Source: Streptomyces griseoruber | GTDB taxonomy: Bacteria > Actinomycetota > Actinomycetes > Streptomycetales > Streptomycetaceae | Assembly (NCBI RefSeq): GCF_001514205.1 | Contig: NZ_KQ948764.1 | Span: 753,882-817,881 of the forward strand | Reading direction: 5' to 3' | DNA: 64,000 nt | Part shown: positions 8,581 through 17,270 of the stretch, in pieces | Layout: each line of letters begins with the position of its first letter | Position numbering within the stretch: position 1 is the first letter of the stretch | The notes under the pieces: generated by a model | Databases searched by the model: none | The model's input: the letters and a program-made list of their open reading frames with translations, nothing else | What the model was told of the DNA's origin: nothing | Position numbers and translations under genes: made by a program

Positions 8581-9558
8581 ATGAGCGAACACTTCGGAAC
8601 ACTTTCCGATGGCACCCCGGTACACCGCTGGACCCTGGAGCGGGCGGGCACCCGGGTGCGGGTGCTGTCGTACGGCGGGATCGTGCAGTCCGTGGAGGTC
8701 CCGGACCGGGACGGGCGGACGGCGGACGTGGTGCTGGGGTTCGCGGACCTGGACGGGTATCTCTCCCACCCCGAGCCCTTCCTGGGCGCCCTGATCGGCC
8801 GGTACGCGAACCGGATCGCGCAGGCCCGCTTCCCGCTGGACGGGCTGACGTACGCGCTGGAGCCCAACAACGCGCCGGGCTCGCTGCACGGCGGTCCGCG
8901 CGGCTTCGACAAGCGGGTGTGGGAGGTGGAGCCGGTCGAGCACGGGCTGCGGCTGAGCCGGGTGAGCCCGCACGGCGAGGAGGGCTTCCCGGGGCGGCTG
9001 GAGGTCTCGGCGACGTACACGCTGGACGCGTCGGGGGCGCTGCGGATCGGGTACGAGGCGGTCACGGACGCGCCGACGGTGGTGAACCTGACCAACCACA
9101 GCTACTTCAACCTGGGCGGGCCGGACAGCGGGGACGCCGGGGGCCATGAACTGCGGCTGGCCGCCTCGCGGTACACCCCGGTGGACGCGGATCTGATCCC
9201 GACCGGGGAGCTCGCGGAGGTGGCGGGCACCCGCTTCGACTTCCGTACGGCCCGTAAGACCGGCTCCGGCTACGACCACAACTTCGTGCTGGACAAGGGC
9301 GTCACGGCCGCGGCGCGCGAGGTGGCTGAGCTGCACGATCCGGCGAGCGGGCGGGTGCTGACGGTGTCGACGACCGAGCCGGGCGTCCAGGTGTACACCG
9401 CGGACCATCTGGGCGAGCCGTTCACGCCGTGCCAGGGGATCGCGCTGGAGACCCAGCACTTCCCCGACTCGCCGAACCGCCCGGAGTTCCCCACGACCGT
9501 GCTGCGGCCGGGCGAGGTCTACCGGTCGGAGACGGTGTACGGCTTCGGCGTCCGGTGA
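8581..9558 (+). CDS. galM: Aldose 1-epimerase (galactose mutarotase)
   Basis: A 325-residue mutarotase that interconverts alpha and beta anomers of aldohexoses. Visible GalM hallmarks are GRYANRI, the HGG motif SLHGGPRGFDK, VVNLTNHSYFNLGG containing the catalytic-region His, the substrate-binding acidic stretch ending YDHNFVL, and the C-terminal Glu in ALETQHFPDSPN. It sits 15 bases behind the SGNH lipoprotein gene and converges on a beta-glucosidase. A paralogue lies at 35133-36185, beside the ChvE-type importer. Confidence 0.92.
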   Translation: MSEHFGTLSDGTPVHRWTLERAGTRVRVLSYGGIVQSVEVPDRDGRTADVVLGFADLDGYLSHPEPFLGALIGRYANRIAQARFPLDGLTYALEPNNAPGSLHGGPRGFDKRVWEVEPVEHGLRLSRVSPHGEEGFPGRLEVSATYTLDASGALRIGYEAVTDAPTVVNLTNHSYFNLGGPDSGDAGGHELRLAASRYTPVDADLIPTGELAEVAGTRFDFRTARKTGSGYDHNFVLDKGVTAAAREVAELHDPASGRVLTVSTTEPGVQVYTADHLGEPFTPCQGIALETQHFPDSPNRPEFPTTVLRPGEVYRSETVYGFGVR

Positions 9559-9563
9559 GAAAT

Positions 9564-9599
9564 AGCCCCGGCCCAGGGGTCAGGTCCCGGGCCGGGGCT
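9564..9599. terminator. Bidirectional terminator between galM and the beta-glucosidase
   Basis: AGCCCCGGCCC (9564-9574) pairs perfectly with GGGCCGGGGCT (9589-9599) across a 14-base loop, between two convergent stop codons. Confidence 0.8.
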
Positions 9600-9624
9600 G
9601 TTCATGGGGTGAGGAGTACCCGCC

Positions 9625-12039
9625 TCAGACGTTAGTCGTCGCGGTGATCCTGCGGTCCGCGAGGGACCTACCCACCTGGATTTCGTACGAACCCTTCACA
9701 AAGAACCACCGGTGGGCGGCCTCGTCCCAGACCTCGAAGGCGCGCCGGGGGATCTCCACGGTGACCTCGGCGTCCTCCCCCGGGCCGGCCTCGACGGCGC
9801 CGAATCCGGCGAGCCAGCGGGCGGGACGGTCGGTGCCGGGCCCGGTGGGCGCCAGGTACACCTGGACGACCTCGCGTCCGGCGCGCCCACCGGTGTTGCG
9901 CAGCCGCACCGTGACCGTCGTACCGGCGACCTCGACGGACTCGTAGGCCCAGTCGGTGTAGCCGAGGCCGTGGCCGAAGGGGTACGAGGGGGTCCTGCCC
10001 TCCTTCTCCCAGGCGCGGTAGCCGATGAAGAGGTCCTCGGTGTACGGCAGTTCGCCGTCGGCCGGGGCGACCCGGGTGACCGGGGCGTCGGCGAGGGAGC
10101 CCCAGGTGGTGGGGAGGCGGCCGCCGGGCTCGCGGGCGCCGGTGAGGACGTCCGCGAGGGCCGCGCCGCCCTCCTGGCCGGGGAACCAGGTGAGCAGCAC
10201 CGCGGCGACCTCCTCGCGCCAGGGCAGTTCGACCGGGGAGCCGGAGTTGACGACGACCACGGTGTTCGGGTTGGCGGCGGCGACCGCGCGGACCAGGTCG
10301 TCCTGGCGGCCGGGCAGGGTGAGGTCCTTGCGGTCGAAGCCCTCGGACTCGACGCGGTCCGTGGTGGCGACCACGACGACCGCGGTGTCGGCGGCGCGGG
10401 CGGCCTCGACGGCCTCGGCGATCAGCTCGTCCTCGCCGCGCTGCGGCTCCTGGTGGGCGAGGGCGAAGGCGACGACCTTGAAGGGGATCTCGTCGGGGAG
10501 CGCGAAGACGTAGGTGAGGGAGACCTCGACGGGTTCGCCGGCGGTCAGGTCGACCCGGGCGCGCTGCACGGGGGCGCCGAAGAACGCCTCGAAGGGGTCG
10601 CTGCCGTCGGCGGGCAGCTGGGGGCCGTCGAAGTACGTCGTCCCGGCGACGGTGAGGGTGAAGGCGCCGGTGCCCTTGATGCCGAAGGAGTGCGGGCCGC
10701 TCTCACGCGGGGTGAGGGTGCCGGTCAGCTCGACGGTGTGGAGGGTGTCGTGGGTGACGCCGTCGGGGAGGTCGGTGCCCATCCACTGGATCTGGCCGTT
10801 GGGGGCGGAGCCGGTGCCGAGGACGTTGCCGTCGGCGTCCCGGCAGATCGCCCTCAGCGCGAAGCCCCTGTCGGCGACGGCGAGTTCGGTGGTGGGGTCG
10901 GCGCCGACGGCGTAGGTGACGGTGCCCTCGGGGAGGGCGGCGGTGAGGCCGTCCAGCGGGGAGACGATCCGGGCCGGGAAGACGGTGGCGGAGCCGCCGC
11001 CGAGGACCCGGGCGTCGCGGGCGGCGGCGCCGATGAGGGCGACGGTGCCGGGCCTCAGGGGCAGCGCGGCGCGCTCGTTGCGGAGCAGGACGAAGGAGCG
11101 GCCGGCGAGCTCGCGGGCCAGGGCCTCGCCGTCGACGGGCCCGGGAAGGGCGGTGACGGCGGGCTCGGCGTCGGCGAGGACGCCGACCCGGGCGGCCAGG
11201 CGCAGGACGCGGCGCACGGCCTCGTCGACCTCGGACTCCGCCACCCGGCCGTCGCGGACCGCCTGGGCGAGGGCCTCGCCGTAGACGGTCTGCGGGCCGG
11301 GCATGGCGACGTCGAGGCCGCCGCGCAGCGCGCCGACGGTGTCGCGGGCCGCCATCCAGTCGGAGACGTTGTAGCCGTCGAAGCCCCATTCGCCGCGCAG
11401 GACCTCGTTCACGAGGTGGTGGTGCTCGGTCATGGTGGTGCCGTTGACCGTGTTGTACGCGGTCATGATGCCCCAGGGGTGGGCGTTCTCGACGATGGCC
11501 TCGAAGGGGGCGAGGTACAGCTCGCGCAGGGCGCGCTCGCCGACCAGGTTGTTCACGGTGAAGCGGTCGGTCTCGGCGTCGTTGGCGACGTAGTGCTTGA
11601 CGGTGGTGCCGACGCCGCCCTCCTGGACGCCCGTGACGTACCCGGTGCCGATCCGGCCCGTCAGGTAGGGGTCCTCGCTGTAGGCCTCGAAGTGGCGGCC
11701 GCCGAGCGGGGAGCGGTGGAGGTTGACGGTGGGGGCGAGCAGGACGTGGACGCCCTTGCGGCGGGCCTCCTGGGCGAGCAGGAGGCCCGCGCGGCGGGCG
11801 AGCTCCGGGTCCCAGGTGGCGGCGAGGGCGGTCGGCGAGGGCAGCGCGACGGACGGGTCGTCGGCGGTCCAGCGCACGCCCCGGACGCCGATCGGGCCGT
11901 CGGACATGACGAGCGACTTCAGGCCGATCTCCGGCAGCTCGGGCAGGGACCACATGTCCTGGCCTGCCAGCAGCCGGGTCTTGGCGTCCAGGTCGAGCTT
12001 GCCGAGGGCCGCCTCGACGGCCTGCTCCGTTTCCGCCAT
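9625..12039 (-). CDS. Glycoside hydrolase family 3 beta-glucosidase with inserted PA14 domain
   Basis: An 804-residue GH3 enzyme without a signal peptide, so cytoplasmic. The N-terminal TIM barrel carries the nucleophile Asp227 in GYNVSDWM. The alpha/beta sandwich is interrupted by a PA14-type beta domain (about residues 390-535, DADGNVLGTGS to LTYVFALP), as in the Kluyveromyces BglI type. The acid/base Glu is expected in ESEGFDR, near residue 560. A fibronectin III-like domain ends the protein. It likely releases glucose or other sugars from imported beta-linked oligosaccharides. The ATG at 12039 has a GAGGAGG site; the frame extension to 12138 is rejected. It is divergent from a TetR gene that probably controls it. 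Confidence 0.93.
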   Translation of the reverse strand: MAETEQAVEAALGKLDLDAKTRLLAGQDMWSLPELPEIGLKSLVMSDGPIGVRGVRWTADDPSVALPSPTALAATWDPELARRAGLLLAQEARRKGVHVLLAPTVNLHRSPLGGRHFEAYSEDPYLTGRIGTGYVTGVQEGGVGTTVKHYVANDAETDRFTVNNLVGERALRELYLAPFEAIVENAHPWGIMTAYNTVNGTTMTEHHHLVNEVLRGEWGFDGYNVSDWMAARDTVGALRGGLDVAMPGPQTVYGEALAQAVRDGRVAESEVDEAVRRVLRLAARVGVLADAEPAVTALPGPVDGEALARELAGRSFVLLRNERAALPLRPGTVALIGAAARDARVLGGGSATVFPARIVSPLDGLTAALPEGTVTYAVGADPTTELAVADRGFALRAICRDADGNVLGTGSAPNGQIQWMGTDLPDGVTHDTLHTVELTGTLTPRESGPHSFGIKGTGAFTLTVAGTTYFDGPQLPADGSDPFEAFFGAPVQRARVDLTAGEPVEVSLTYVFALPDEIPFKVVAFALAHQEPQRGEDELIAEAVEAARAADTAVVVVATTDRVESEGFDRKDLTLPGRQDDLVRAVAAANPNTVVVVNSGSPVELPWREEVAAVLLTWFPGQEGGAALADVLTGAREPGGRLPTTWGSLADAPVTRVAPADGELPYTEDLFIGYRAWEKEGRTPSYPFGHGLGYTDWAYESVEVAGTTVTVRLRNTGGRAGREVVQVYLAPTGPGTDRPARWLAGFGAVEAGPGEDAEVTVEIPRRAFEVWDEAAHRWFFVKGSYEIQVGRSLADRRITATTNV

Positions 12040-12092
12040 GGCGGTGCCTCCTCGTTGAGTGCGTGTGGTGCGCTGTCCCCATCGTGCATCGG

Positions 12093-12110
12093 CTACCTGT
12101 AGAACGGTAG
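12093..12110. promoter_or_regulatory. Candidate operator between GH3 and TetR genes
   Basis: CTACC-8-GGTAG forms an 18-base inverted repeat in the 125-base divergent gap. It is followed by a direct repeat of GTTATCT (12115-12132). Position and size suit a TetR dimer site shared by both promoters. No binding data exist; this is inference from symmetry. Confidence 0.45.
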
Positions 12111-12164
12111 GTTTCGTTATCTCGCTGTTATCTTTCACCAGCCGGATGCCGTACCGTGACGGGC

Positions 12165-12728
12165 ATGAGCGCCAGAACCAGGAGCGAGGAGCGGCGGGCC
12201 GAGATCGTCCGGGCGGCCCTGGAGGTGATCGCCGAGCGCGGCTACCGGGGGGCGAGCCTGGCGGCCGTGGCCGAGCGGGTCGGGCTGACCCAGCAGGGGC
12301 TGCTGCACCACTTCCCCACCAAGGAGGCGCTGCTGGTGGCCGTCCTGGAGGAACGCGACCAGTGGGACGCGGTACCGGACACCCAGTGGCGGGTCGACCT
12401 GCTGACCTCGCTCGTCGACTACAACGCGATGCGGCCCGGCATCATCCAGACCTTCTCGGCGCTGCTCGGCGAGAGCGTGACGGAGGGGCATCCGGCGCGG
12501 GAGTACTTCACCGAGCGGTACACGGGCGTACGGCGGACCATGGCCCGGGCCCTGCGCGCCCAGTACGGCGACCGCCTCCCGAACGGGCTCACGCCCGAGC
12601 GCACGGCGCCCCTGCTGGTGGCGGTGATGGACGGGCTCCAGTACCAGTGGCTGCTGGACCCCGAGTCGGTGGACATGGCGGCGGCGTTCCGGGACTTCCT
12701 GCGGCTGCTGGGCGAGCCGGTGCACTGA
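12165..12728 (+). CDS. TetR family transcriptional regulator
   Basis: A 187-residue repressor-type protein. Residues 7-55 form the TetR helix-turn-helix (AERVGLTQQGLLHHFPTKEALL), and the rest is an all-helical ligand domain with no family-specific motif. I prefer ATG 12165 (MSARTRSEERR); GTG 12156 would add three residues. It is transcribed away from the GH3 beta-glucosidase gene, the usual arrangement for a local regulator, so an inducing beta-glucoside is plausible but unproven. Confidence 0.88.
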   Translation: MSARTRSEERRAEIVRAALEVIAERGYRGASLAAVAERVGLTQQGLLHHFPTKEALLVAVLEERDQWDAVPDTQWRVDLLTSLVDYNAMRPGIIQTFSALLGESVTEGHPAREYFTERYTGVRRTMARALRAQYGDRLPNGLTPERTAPLLVAVMDGLQYQWLLDPESVDMAAAFRDFLRLLGEPVH

Positions 12729-12772
12729 GGGACGCGAGGTGCAGCACGAGGCCGACGGGGCATACAACTCCC

Positions 12773-14011
12773 GTGAATTCCTTACGCGTTCGCACCGGCA
12801 TCCTCGGCCTGGCCCTGCTGGCCGGCCTGTCCGCACCCACGACCGCGACCGCCTCCGCGGCGGCGCCCTCCCCCACCGTCGAGGAACAGCGGCTCGGACA
12901 GGCCGTACCGCAGGAGATCCTCCGGCGGTCCGGATTCGACTCCGTGGCCCCCGGGTTCACCGCCGCGCTGGGCTCCGCACGCTCCTACGCACAGGCCCGC
13001 CGCGTCGTCGCGCACCAGGGTTCCGCGCTGTGGCGGCGGGCCGTCGACCGGGTGCAGGGGCGGGGCCCGGCGGGCGGCGACCTGAGCCGGGACGACGACC
13101 GGCCGTTGTACTGGGCGCGGCTGGGCATGACCCGTGAAGTGCGGACCTGGGAGCCGTCGTTCGGCCTGACGGACGCTCAACGCTCGTCCCTGCTGGCCGA
13201 CTTGGAGCGGACGTCACGCGGTCAGACCGACATCCGGTATCCGAAGGCGGGGCACCGGGGGCTCAAGCGGGTGCTGGTCACCGGCTTCGACCCGTTCACA
13301 CTGGACCGGGACATCCGGATCTCCAACCCCTCCGGCGCGAGCGCCCTCGCGCTGGACGGCACGGTGATCGAGACGGCGGACGGGCCGGCCCGGGTGGAGA
13401 CGGCCGTGTTCCCGGTGCGCTGGCAGGACTTCGCGCAGGGCACGGTGGAGCGGACGCTGCGGCCGTACCTGCCGTACGTCGATCTGTTCACGACCGTCAG
13501 CCAGGGCCGGGTCGGGCGCTTCGACGTGGAGCGCACCAACGGGGCCTGGCGGGGCGGCTTCCCGGACAACGAGAACATCGGCCGCACGGAGACCGTCCCG
13601 GTGACCGACCCGGCCTCGCAGCCGCAGTGGACGACGACGACCCTGCCGTACGCGGCGATCGTCGCGGCGGGCACCGGCCGTTTCCCGGTGTACGACAACA
13701 CGGGCGTGACCGAGATCCCGGCGGGGGGCACCGAGCCCGTCGTCCGGCCGGACGGTCCGACCGCCGGCTCCACCGCACGGGCCGGGGGCGGCGGGAACTA
13801 CCTCTCCAACGAGATCGCCTACCGCGCGACCCTGCTGCGGGACCGGCTGGGGCTGCACGACACCCTGCCGGGCGGCCATCTCCACACGCCGGTGCTCCAG
13901 TTCGCCGCCGGCAACACCACCGAGGTGACCGACCCGGAGTTCGTGCGCAACCGGCTGGACATCGTCGCGCAGGTGCGGGCGGTCCTAGCCGTGGCCGCCG
14001 GCGCCGAGTAG
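12773..14011 (+). CDS. Exported pyroglutamyl-peptidase-I-like (C15) protein with Ser for Cys
   Basis: A 412-residue protein with a signal peptide (about residues 1-30, ending TATASAAAPS), a roughly 130-residue helical leader of its own, then a peptidase C15-like domain from about residue 165. VLVTGFDPF and NPSG match the start of pyroglutamyl peptidase I. The Glu block is VERTNG (Glu253) and the His block HLHTP (His369/371). The position of the nucleophilic Cys in the usual V-C-N motif reads L-S-N (Ser345), so cysteine-peptidase chemistry is doubtful. The GTG at 12773 is chosen because it starts the signal peptide; no strong ribosome site is visible. The 3' end overlaps the convergent gene by 27 bases. 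Confidence 0.75.
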   Translation: MNSLRVRTGILGLALLAGLSAPTTATASAAAPSPTVEEQRLGQAVPQEILRRSGFDSVAPGFTAALGSARSYAQARRVVAHQGSALWRRAVDRVQGRGPAGGDLSRDDDRPLYWARLGMTREVRTWEPSFGLTDAQRSSLLADLERTSRGQTDIRYPKAGHRGLKRVLVTGFDPFTLDRDIRISNPSGASALALDGTVIETADGPARVETAVFPVRWQDFAQGTVERTLRPYLPYVDLFTTVSQGRVGRFDVERTNGAWRGGFPDNENIGRTETVPVTDPASQPQWTTTTLPYAAIVAAGTGRFPVYDNTGVTEIPAGGTEPVVRPDGPTAGSTARAGGGGNYLSNEIAYRATLLRDRLGLHDTLPGGHLHTPVLQFAAGNTTEVTDPEFVRNRLDIVAQVRAVLAVAAGAE

Positions 14012-15160
14012 GCGCGTCTCGGCGGCGGGCGGGAGCTTGGTCCACCAGTGCGTGTGGCGGGCGTAGACGTCCGGGTCGCCGCGGCCGGCCAGGAGCGCGG
14101 CCAGGGAGCGGGCCTCGGCCGACAGCGCCTCCCAGACCTCGGCGGGCAGCGGATGGAACGCGCTCGCCTCCACGCCCGCCGCGGTGGGCCGCCACACCCC
14201 TGCCACCCGGCCGTCCACCAGGAGGGTGGGGAGGACGTCCCCGTTGACGCGGGTGACGAGGCGGCGGTACTCCGGGGGGATCACCCGGGAGCGGTCGGCG
14301 TAGGCCAGCAGGATGCTGTCCCACATCGGCAGGAGGCGGGGCGGGGCCGGGGTGTCGGCGGGCGGGCGCGGGGCCCCGGGCACGTCCAGGAGGAGGCTGC
14401 CGTCGGTGCCGGTGAGGCGCACCAGCCGGCCGTCGTCGAGCGTGTCGAGGGCCTCGCGGACGGGGGCCCGCTGGACCAGGGCGAACTGGGCGATGTCCGC
14501 GACGCTCGCCGGGCCGAACGCGGCCAGGTACCGGAGGATCAGGGCGCGGAGCGAGTCCGGCTCGGGGGTACGGCCGGACAGCGGCGGGCCGGGCGGGGCG
14601 GCGACGAAGGAGGCGCGGGCGCCGAAGGACCAGGGGGCGCCGGCGGGGGCGTGCAGCAGCGGGGCGTAGGCCTTCAGGCCCCACCAGGCGGCGGCCTTGC
14701 GCTCCGCGCCGAGGCGTTCCGCCAGCCAGGTCTCGATCTCCGCCGCGGTGCGCTGCCGCCGGGTGAAATCCAGCAGGTCCGGGACGATGCGGTCCGCGTC
14801 GGCCGGGGTGAGCCCGGACACCGCGAACCGGGCGCCGAGCCGGGAGCCGTACAGCGTCTGCTGCATCGCGCCGCGGAAGGCGCGGTGGTCGTCGGCGTGG
14901 ACGGCGTGGAGCGTGATCCGCATCAGCGTCGCCTTGACCACCGTGCGGGAGGCGAACGCCTCGTCGAGGTCGTCCGGCCGGAAATGCGCCACCCGGTTCC
15001 AGAGGGCGAGGTACGGGGACGCGGGGTGCTGCGCCTGGAGCGCGACGACCCGGCGGACGGCGTCGGGCACCGCCAGCGCCTCGCGGCGCAGGAGGAGTTG
15101 GCGGGCCAGGGTGGCACGGTTGAGCTCGCCGGCGGTGAGGGGCGGCACGGCGGCGGTCAT
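13985..15160 (-). CDS. Winged-helix DNA-binding protein, AlkZ/AlkX-like (HTH_42) family
   Basis: A 391-residue protein of the HTH_42 family, which includes the DNA glycosylases AlkZ and YcaQ that unhook crosslinks or excise bulky bases. The start LNRATLARQLLLRREAL and the VVALQAQHPASPYLALWNR segment (glycosylase QxQ-type motif region) are characteristic. Two further winged-helix modules follow, one around DIAQFALVQRAPVREALDTL, and the end carries FHPLPAEVWEALSAEA. Many members are only called winged-helix domain proteins, so glycosylase activity is an inference. Its ATG overlaps the stop of the upstream EI24 gene as ATGA, so the two are translationally coupled. Confidence 0.85.
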   Translation of the reverse strand: MTAAVPPLTAGELNRATLARQLLLRREALAVPDAVRRVVALQAQHPASPYLALWNRVAHFRPDDLDEAFASRTVVKATLMRITLHAVHADDHRAFRGAMQQTLYGSRLGARFAVSGLTPADADRIVPDLLDFTRRQRTAAEIETWLAERLGAERKAAAWWGLKAYAPLLHAPAGAPWSFGARASFVAAPPGPPLSGRTPEPDSLRALILRYLAAFGPASVADIAQFALVQRAPVREALDTLDDGRLVRLTGTDGSLLLDVPGAPRPPADTPAPPRLLPMWDSILLAYADRSRVIPPEYRRLVTRVNGDVLPTLLVDGRVAGVWRPTAAGVEASAFHPLPAEVWEALSAEARSLAALLAGRGDPDVYARHTHWWTKLPPAAETRLLGAGGHG

Positions 15161-15945
15161 GCCGTGAGTTCCCCCTCGCGCTGGTCGTCCTCGTCCCGGA
15201 TGTCCTCGCCGAGCAGGTCGCGGGCCATGAGGGTGGCGCCCGCGACCGCGCCCGGCATCAGGAACACCGCGACGACGGGGACCAGGAAGGCGAGGCCCAG
15301 CGGGGTGCCGAAGCCCCAGACCAGGGTCTTGCGGGAGCGGAGCAGCGCGAGGCGGGCGCGCAGGTCGACGCCACGGCGCTGGAGCGCGACGGCGGTGAGT
15401 TCCTCGGTGAGGAAGAAGCCGGTGACGAAGAAGCCGATCACGGGGACGACGGTCTGCCCGACGAAGGGGACGAACCCGAGACCGAACAGCAGGATGCCCC
15501 ACACCCCGGCGCGCACCAGGATGCGCAGGCTGTCCCGTGCGGAGATCCACAGCTCGCGCCAGAGCGGCAGCCCGGACTCGGGGGCGGTGCCGTCGGGGGA
15601 CACGTCCCGGTCGACCGCCTCGGAGAGGCTCTCGTAGAAGGGCTGGCCGATGAGCAGGGTGACGGCGGTGAACGTGAGGACGGCGAGCAGCAGGCCGAGG
15701 GCGAACAGCACGACGAGGAGGAAGCCCCGGAAGAGACCGGGCCAGGGGCTCGACCAGTCGTCCGCGAAGGGCGTCGCCCATGCCACGAAGTCCGCGCCCC
15801 ACACGGCGAGCGCGACGAGCGCCGCCAGGTACAGCACCAGCGTGATCAGCCCCGGCAGCAGCCCGAACCCGTACTGCCTGCCGTTGCGGGCCACCCACCG
15901 CTGGCCCTTCACCAGATACTGAAAACCCACCCCGAGATCTCGCAT
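15157..15945 (-). CDS. EI24/CysZ-type membrane protein
   Basis: A 262-residue integral membrane protein of the EI24 (etoposide-induced 2.4 / CysZ) family. The family signature is the N-terminal GFQYLVKGQRWVARN followed by at least four hydrophobic segments (YGFGLLPGLITLVLYLAALV, LFRGFLLVVLFALGLLLAVL, ILLFGLGFVPFVGQTVVPVI, LGLAFLVPVVAVFLMPG). CysZ members import sulfate in proteobacteria; actinobacterial members have no proven role. It is the first gene of a two-gene operon with the winged-helix protein. Confidence 0.85.
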   Translation of the reverse strand: MRDLGVGFQYLVKGQRWVARNGRQYGFGLLPGLITLVLYLAALVALAVWGADFVAWATPFADDWSSPWPGLFRGFLLVVLFALGLLLAVLTFTAVTLLIGQPFYESLSEAVDRDVSPDGTAPESGLPLWRELWISARDSLRILVRAGVWGILLFGLGFVPFVGQTVVPVIGFFVTGFFLTEELTAVALQRRGVDLRARLALLRSRKTLVWGFGTPLGLAFLVPVVAVFLMPGAVAGATLMARDLLGEDIRDEDDQREGELTA

Positions 15946-16024
15946 GCCCGCACTCTATGTTGAGTCGAACGGGCACGCCTCGCCGTACCGATCTCCAGAG
16001 GCGGCTGAGTGCGAGGAGAAGCGG

Positions 16025-17170
16025 ATGACCAGGGAGATCCACGGCACCGTGGCCGACGGTTTCGAAGCGGTGCGGGAAGAGTTCAGCGCGTTCGTGGCGG
16101 AGGAGCAGGCGGACTACGAGGGTCAGTTGTGCGCGTATGTGCACGGGCGGCGGGTCGTCGACCTCTGGGTGGGGGGCGAGGCCGACGCCCTGTACGGCGT
16201 GTACTCGTCCACCAAGGGCGCGGCCCATCTGGTGGTCGCCCTGCTCGTCCAGGACGGCACGCTGGAGCTGGACCGCAAAGTGACCTACTACTGGCCGGAG
16301 TTCGCGGCCGAGGGCAAGGGTCAGCTGACCCTGCGTGAGCTGATCGCGCACCGGGCCGGGGTGGTGGGCACCGACACCGGGTTCTCCCGGCAGGAGCTGG
16401 CCGACGACCGGCAGATCGCCGAACGCCTGGCCGACCAGCGGCCGTTCTGGCGCCCGGGCACCGCCTTCGGCTACCACGGGATGGTCATCGGAGCGCTCAC
16501 GGGCGAGGTGGTACGGCGGGCCACCGGCCGTACGCTCCAGGAGGTGTACGAGGAGCGGGTGCGCGCCCCGTACGGGCTGGACTTCTTCCTGGGGCTGCCC
16601 GCCGCGCACGAGCCGCGGTTCCGCACCACCCTGCCGATGGCCCCCACGGCCGAACAGCGGGCGCTGCTCGACGCCGTGCCGGGCGGACCGCACACGCTCG
16701 CCTCGATCGCCTTCAACCGGCACACCGCCGAGCCGACCGACCTCGAAGCGCTGCCCAACGACCCGCTGGTCCGGGCGAAGGGTCCGGCCTCGGTGGGCGG
16801 GGTGGCCTCGGCGCGTGGTCTCGCGGGGCTGTACGCGGCGGCGATCAGTGAGCGGGAGGGGAAGGCGCCGCTGCTGAAGGAGGACACGGCGGCGGAGTTC
16901 GGGCAGATGCACTCGGTCGGGTACGACCTGGTGTCCCGCGCGCACCGGGCGTACGGGCTCGGCTTCCAGGCGACCGCGGACGTCTACCACCCGTTCCTGG
17001 GCGCCGGGACGTTCGGGCACGCCGGGGCCGGTGGCAGCCAGGCCTTCGCGGATCCGCGCAGCGGGCTGGCCTACGGGTACACGCGGCGCCGGTTCGCGTT
17101 CCCGGGCGGGCCGGCGCCGGAGAACGACCGGCTGGCGGCGGCCGTGCACCGGGCGGCGCTCAGCGGGTGA
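16025..17170 (+). CDS. Serine beta-lactamase-like hydrolase (class C / esterase family)
   Basis: A 381-residue cytoplasmic protein of the beta-lactamase/penicillin-binding-protein-like esterase family (EstB type). The nucleophile motif S-S-T-K is at 61-64. The Y-x-N position reads Tyr-His-Gly in AFGYHGM, and the KTG position is replaced by His-Ala-Gly in GHAGAGGS, a pattern usual for esterase members rather than true beta-lactamases. The ATG at 16025 follows GAGGAGAAG; an in-frame extension from 15944 overlaps the divergent EI24 start and is rejected. No signal peptide is seen, which also argues against a secreted beta-lactamase. Confidence 0.88.
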   Translation: MTREIHGTVADGFEAVREEFSAFVAEEQADYEGQLCAYVHGRRVVDLWVGGEADALYGVYSSTKGAAHLVVALLVQDGTLELDRKVTYYWPEFAAEGKGQLTLRELIAHRAGVVGTDTGFSRQELADDRQIAERLADQRPFWRPGTAFGYHGMVIGALTGEVVRRATGRTLQEVYEERVRAPYGLDFFLGLPAAHEPRFRTTLPMAPTAEQRALLDAVPGGPHTLASIAFNRHTAEPTDLEALPNDPLVRAKGPASVGGVASARGLAGLYAAAISEREGKAPLLKEDTAAEFGQMHSVGYDLVSRAHRAYGLGFQATADVYHPFLGAGTFGHAGAGGSQAFADPRSGLAYGYTRRRFAFPGGPAPENDRLAAAVHRAALSG

Positions 17171-17182
17171 CCCGGCACCGGG

Positions 17183-17219
17183 CGAAGGCCGCACCCCACG
17201 TCCAGGGGTGCGGCCTTCG
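17183..17219. terminator. Terminator between the beta-lactamase-like and oxidoreductase genes
   Basis: CGAAGGCCGCACCCC and its perfect complement (15-base stem, 7-base loop) lie 12 bases after the stop of the plus-strand gene and face the convergent oxidoreductase gene. Confidence 0.85.
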
Positions 17220-17270
17220 TCGTACGCAACGACGGTGCCGGGGTTGCGTCACGCCCGGGACGCGACGGCC

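Noticed and set aside
16025..17170. Secreted antibiotic-resistance beta-lactamase
   Set aside because: No signal peptide, and the Y-x-N and KTG motifs are replaced as in esterase-type members.
13985..17194. Very long open frame on the minus strand (1069 codons) as one giant gene
   Set aside because: It runs antisense through the beta-lactamase-like gene and out of frame through EI24; only the 13985-15160 part has protein-family similarity.
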